DNA of 64,000 nucleotides, from positions 144,006 to 208,005 of the forward strand of contig JAHLLI010000008.1 in NCBI GenBank assembly GCA_020444245.1, in the 5' to 3' direction. Position numbers and translations under genes: made by a program. Each line of letters starts with the position of its first letter. The first letter of the stretch is position 1. Below the pieces are notes generated by a model, which searched no databases, was not told the DNA's origin, and worked only from the letters and a program-made list of their open reading frames with translations. Below are positions 61,299 to 64,000 of this stretch, in pieces. Origin of the DNA: Actinomycetales bacterium (GTDB taxonomy: Bacteria > Actinomycetota > Actinomycetes > Actinomycetales > Cellulomonadaceae).

Positions 61299-61705
61299 CG
61301 GTTTGTACTCCTTTATAGTCTTTGCAAATGGTGTCAGTGGCCGTCTGCGACGGCAAGCACCGTCCTCGGCGGTTCGGCCGCAGGTGCGGCACATGCAAAG
61401 GAGTCAAAAGCCCCGGCGCCGCGCCCGGCGGCCACACCCATCCGCACCGCAGCGCCAGCGACACGCCCCCAGGGCTGGCGCGAGCGGGCCCGACCGCGCG
61501 CGCAAGCCAAGGCGCACAACGAGTGGGGGGACGAAGGGGGACAACCGGGGGACTCGGTGTCTGTGCAGGTCACGACGCTGGCATGGCTGGCGGCGGACGC
61601 GCGGGACGTGGGCTGAAGCAACCTCGGCTCCGCCTTCGAGGGACGGGTCGGGGGACGCAGTGACGACACCTTCGCGTCGTGGCAACACGACGAGAGGACA
61701 TCGTG
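61299..61705. other. 407-bp divergent intergenic stretch with an AT-rich promoter region
   Basis: It divides the AAA gene (minus) from the chimeric RHS gene (plus). Near 61310-61330 the DNA becomes AT-rich and holds the 8-bp palindrome TTTGCAAA (61321-61328), probably part of the AAA promoter. Plus-strand frames downstream (to about 61616) have GC-rich third positions but no start signal or family match; a decayed gene is possible. Confidence 0.5.
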
Positions 61706-63949
61706 ATGAGCGTTGCAGCCCAACTCGAACTGGCCGACCCTGAGCGCGACCTGCTCGCCCGCGCGCGGGGCCAGTGGACGGTGTGGAGCGAACGGTGCCC
61801 GCGACTTCGGGTCGTGGACGACCTGCTCAACCTGCCCGCGTGGATCGCAGCAGCGGACAAGGGCGAGGTCGATCGCGTGCTGTGGGAGCTGGCTCGCCTC
61901 GCGAGCCCGTCCGGCGGAGACGACGTCGCCGCGGCGGGTGCCTTGGCGTGGCTCTTGCTCCCCGGCGCGTGCGCTACCGCGCACCGGCTGCGCAGCCTCA
62001 CGCCACGCATCGACGAGGTCGTCGCCGCCCAGCTGTGGTTGGAGGTGCGGGAGTTCCCCTGGCAGCGACTGGGCAAGGTCGCGGCCAACATCGTGATGAA
62101 CGTGCGCCGCGGTGTGCTCCGCGAACTCGGGGTCGGCAGCCACCTGGAGGAGGTCGACCCGGCGTGGTCGCGTGCGGTGCCCTTGCCTCCCGAGGCACAC
62201 CAGTGGGAAGTCCTCGGCGCCACCCACGACCACGCTCCCCTGGACCCGGCCGATGAACTGGACGAGGTCCTCGGCCGGGCGGTTGCCCAACGGGTGATCG
62301 ACGAACACGACCGAGACGGCTACGACGACGCGGCTGAGCCGCGCGGGTACCTCACCGCGATCACCGACTCGGTCGCCGGGACAATCACGCCGACCTGGGG
62401 GCCGGACGGTCAGCTGACCTCCGAGCAGCTGCCCGGTGGGATCACGCTGAGCATCGGGTACGACCCGGCGCAGGTGCCTGTTTCCCGGTCCTACACCCGC
62501 ACCAGCGACGACGAGCTCCTCTGGCACGACTGGACCGTGGACAACCACCGCGGCCAGCAGATCCTCCACGGCGCAACCACAGGCACATACCAGTACACCT
62601 ACGACCGTCTGGGCCGGCTGACCCAGGTCAAGGACGACCCCGCCAACAACGACCTGGTCTGCGCCACGCGCACCTACACCTACGACAACCACTCCAACCG
62701 CACCGCGCGCACCACCGTCAACGCCGACAGCACCGAGTGCCCCGACCACGGCACAACCACCGCCACCTCCTACGTCTACGACTCCGCCGACCGGTTGGTG
62801 TCCACCTCCGCCGACGGCGGCGGGGTGTGGGTGTATGACCCGCTGGGTCGCACCACCTCCATGCCCATCACCGGCGGGGCCCTGGTCAACGACTACTACG
62901 TCAACGACCTGGTCGCCGCCCAGACCATCGACGGCCTGGCCAGGTACACCTGGGACCTGGATCCGATCCAGCGTCGGGCGGCCAACACCCAGTACGAGTG
63001 GGTCAACAATGCGTGGGCGGAGTCGGCGACCAAGGTCTCCCACTACGCCACCGACTCGGACGAGCCCGCGTGGATCAGCGAGGACGTCACCAACCCCGCC
63101 GACATCACCCGGTACGTGTCCGGGGCCGAGGGCGACATCGCGGTGACGACCTCGAGCACCGGGGACGCGGTCGTGCAGCTGGTCGACCTGCACGGCGACG
63201 TGGTGGGCACCGTGCCGATCGCCGACAACGCCGACCAGGCCACCTGGGAAGCACTGACCCTGCAACGCACTGACGAGTTCGGCGCACCCCAACCCCTGGC
63301 CGGGGCCGGGGCGACCACCGGGCCCCCGCGGTACGGGTGGCTCGGCGCCGCCCAACGCTCGTCTGAGGCCCTGGGCGGGGTCGTGCTCATGGGCGCCCGC
63401 CTGTACTCCACGACCACCGGGCGGTTCCTGACCGTCGACCCCGTCCCGGGCGGGTCAGCGACCGCGTATGACTACTGCAACGCCGACCCCATCAACTGCA
63501 CCGACCTGGCCGGCACCTTCTCCCTGGGCGGGCTGCTCAAGGCCGTCGCCGTGGTCGGGGAGATCGCCTCCCTGGTCCCCGGACCCGTCGGCGCCGCCGC
63601 CGCCGGCATCTCCGCCGTGGCCTACGCCGCCCAAGGCAACACCTCCAAAGCCCTCGAAATGGGAGTCACCGCCGCCGCAGCACTGGTCGGCTGCGGAGCC
63701 GTGGTCAAGGTCGCCACCCGCGTCGGCGCAGCCGTCAAGGCCGGCGCCATGGCCTCCAGGGCCGCACCGAAACTCGAACGCGCTGCCGCGATGGTCAAGA
63801 AGGTCCTTCCGAAGGTCCGAGACGCTGCGACATGCGCCCTCCCCAACAGTTTCGCCCCAGGCACCCTCGTTCTACTGGCCGACGGGAGTCTCGTCCCCAT
63901 CGAGGCACTCCAGGCCGGCGATGAAGTGTGGTCAACCGATACCTCCTGA
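61706..63949 (+). pseudogene. chimeric gene: mobile-element-type N-terminus fused to truncated RHS/Hint toxin
   Basis: A 747-residue open frame of two unrelated parts. Residues 1-200 (MSVAAQLELADPERDLLARA, LLPGACATAHRLRSLTPRIDE, RLGKVAANIVMNVRRGVLRE) match the N-terminus of a protein common in actinobacterial mobile regions. That family normally continues into a sigma-region-4-like domain, which is absent here. From about residue 203-210 (near 62315) the sequence becomes an RHS repeat core (EPRGYLTAITDSVAG, YTYDRLGRLTQVKDD, GRFLTVDPVPGG, CNADPINCTDLAGTF), then a pretoxin region and the start of a Hint domain (CALPNSFAPGTLVLLADGSL, GDEVWSTD). It stops after some 30 residues of Hint, so no toxin is reached. 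ATG 61706 follows GAGAGGA. Confidence 0.7.
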
Positions 63950-64000
63950 GCCGTCCCGGCGTGTCCGGAGACTCGGTTCGTTGAGTCACCCGGCTTCTGG
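63947..64000. mobile_element. possible left end of an IS3-type insertion sequence
   Basis: From 63947 the sequence (TGAGCCGTCCCGGCGTGTCC, continuing GGAGACTCGG) resembles terminal inverted repeats of IS3-family elements, which begin TG and carry a CCC-GG core and a GGAGAC block. It starts exactly where the Hint reading frame is lost; the stop TGA comes from its first bases. The other end and transposase lie beyond the window, so identity rests on terminal resemblance only. Confidence 0.45.

Noticed and set aside
61322..61663. Plus-strand frame of 113 codons upstream of the chimeric RHS gene.
   Set aside because: It has no ribosome-binding site and no family match, and its start overlaps the AAA promoter region; a decayed gene is possible but not supportable.
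61334..63355. A minus-strand frame of 673 codons opposite the RHS gene.
   Set aside because: Valine- and glycine-rich shadow of RHS repeats without start signal or domain.

Overview
The window is very GC-rich. GTG starts, four-base start/stop overlaps and the gene families point to an actinobacterium of the order Micrococcales. A cellobiose-phosphorylase-like GH94 enzyme, isomaltose- and arabinoside-use operons and a cvn conservon suggest Cellulomonas or a close relative; that is inference from family content, not from a marker gene. No rRNA or CRISPR array is present. There are three tRNA genes: Ser-TGA, Ser-GCT and Arg-ACG.

Layout. (1) 1-11.1 kb: the end of a GH94 phosphorylase, a minus-strand FKBP lipoprotein, then an alpha-glucoside locus. 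This has a ROK regulator, two ABC permeases, a binding lipoprotein, a GH15 isomaltose-glucohydrolase-like enzyme, a GH31 alpha-glucosidase and an MFS transporter. (2) 11.2-32 kb: mostly core genes (metF, ferritin/VIT1 protein, MFS, pgm, DUF5926, GT2, pheA, PLP decarboxylase, MarC, lipid-kinase-like protein, serS, HAD phosphatase, LacI regulator, EamA exporter, quinone reductase). The standout is a 1505-residue membrane protein that is a head-to-tail duplication of one family fused in a single gene. (3) 32-38.3 kb: a complete cvnABCD conservon (sensor kinase, roadblock protein, DUF742 protein, small GTPase), an orphan PIN protein and a 35-residue membrane protein. (4) 38.5-45.7 kb: an arabinoside operon under a LacI repressor, with matching operators before the repressor and over the transporter promoter, and GH1-like and GH51 enzymes. 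(5) 45.8-54.5 kb: tRNA-Ser genes, a flippase-like protein, a ThrE-type exporter, an unrecognised two-gene membrane/coiled-coil unit, OsmC and a DUF222/HNH gene with an SOS-box-like site over its start codon.

(6) 54.5-64 kb is accessory. tRNA-Arg is followed by an excisionase and a tyrosine recombinase, then genes of unknown role (a repeat-containing membrane protein, a 407-residue protein and an AAA ATPase). The last gene is a chimera: an N-terminal mobile-element-type protein joined in frame to the C-terminal part of an RHS toxin. Its Hint domain is cut off where the sequence begins to look like an IS3-type end.

How the parts work together. Both sugar loci have a binding lipoprotein and two permeases but no ATPase, so they probably share an MsiK/UgpC-type ATPase encoded elsewhere. 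Both have a perfect 14-bp hairpin directly after the binding-protein gene, which would give more binding protein than downstream product. Several genes carry a TANNNT -10 element 6-8 nt before the start codon and no Shine-Dalgarno sequence, which suggests leaderless mRNAs. Gene ends are exact; starts were chosen from ribosome-binding sites, homologous N-termini and overlaps, and alternatives are given where they matter.
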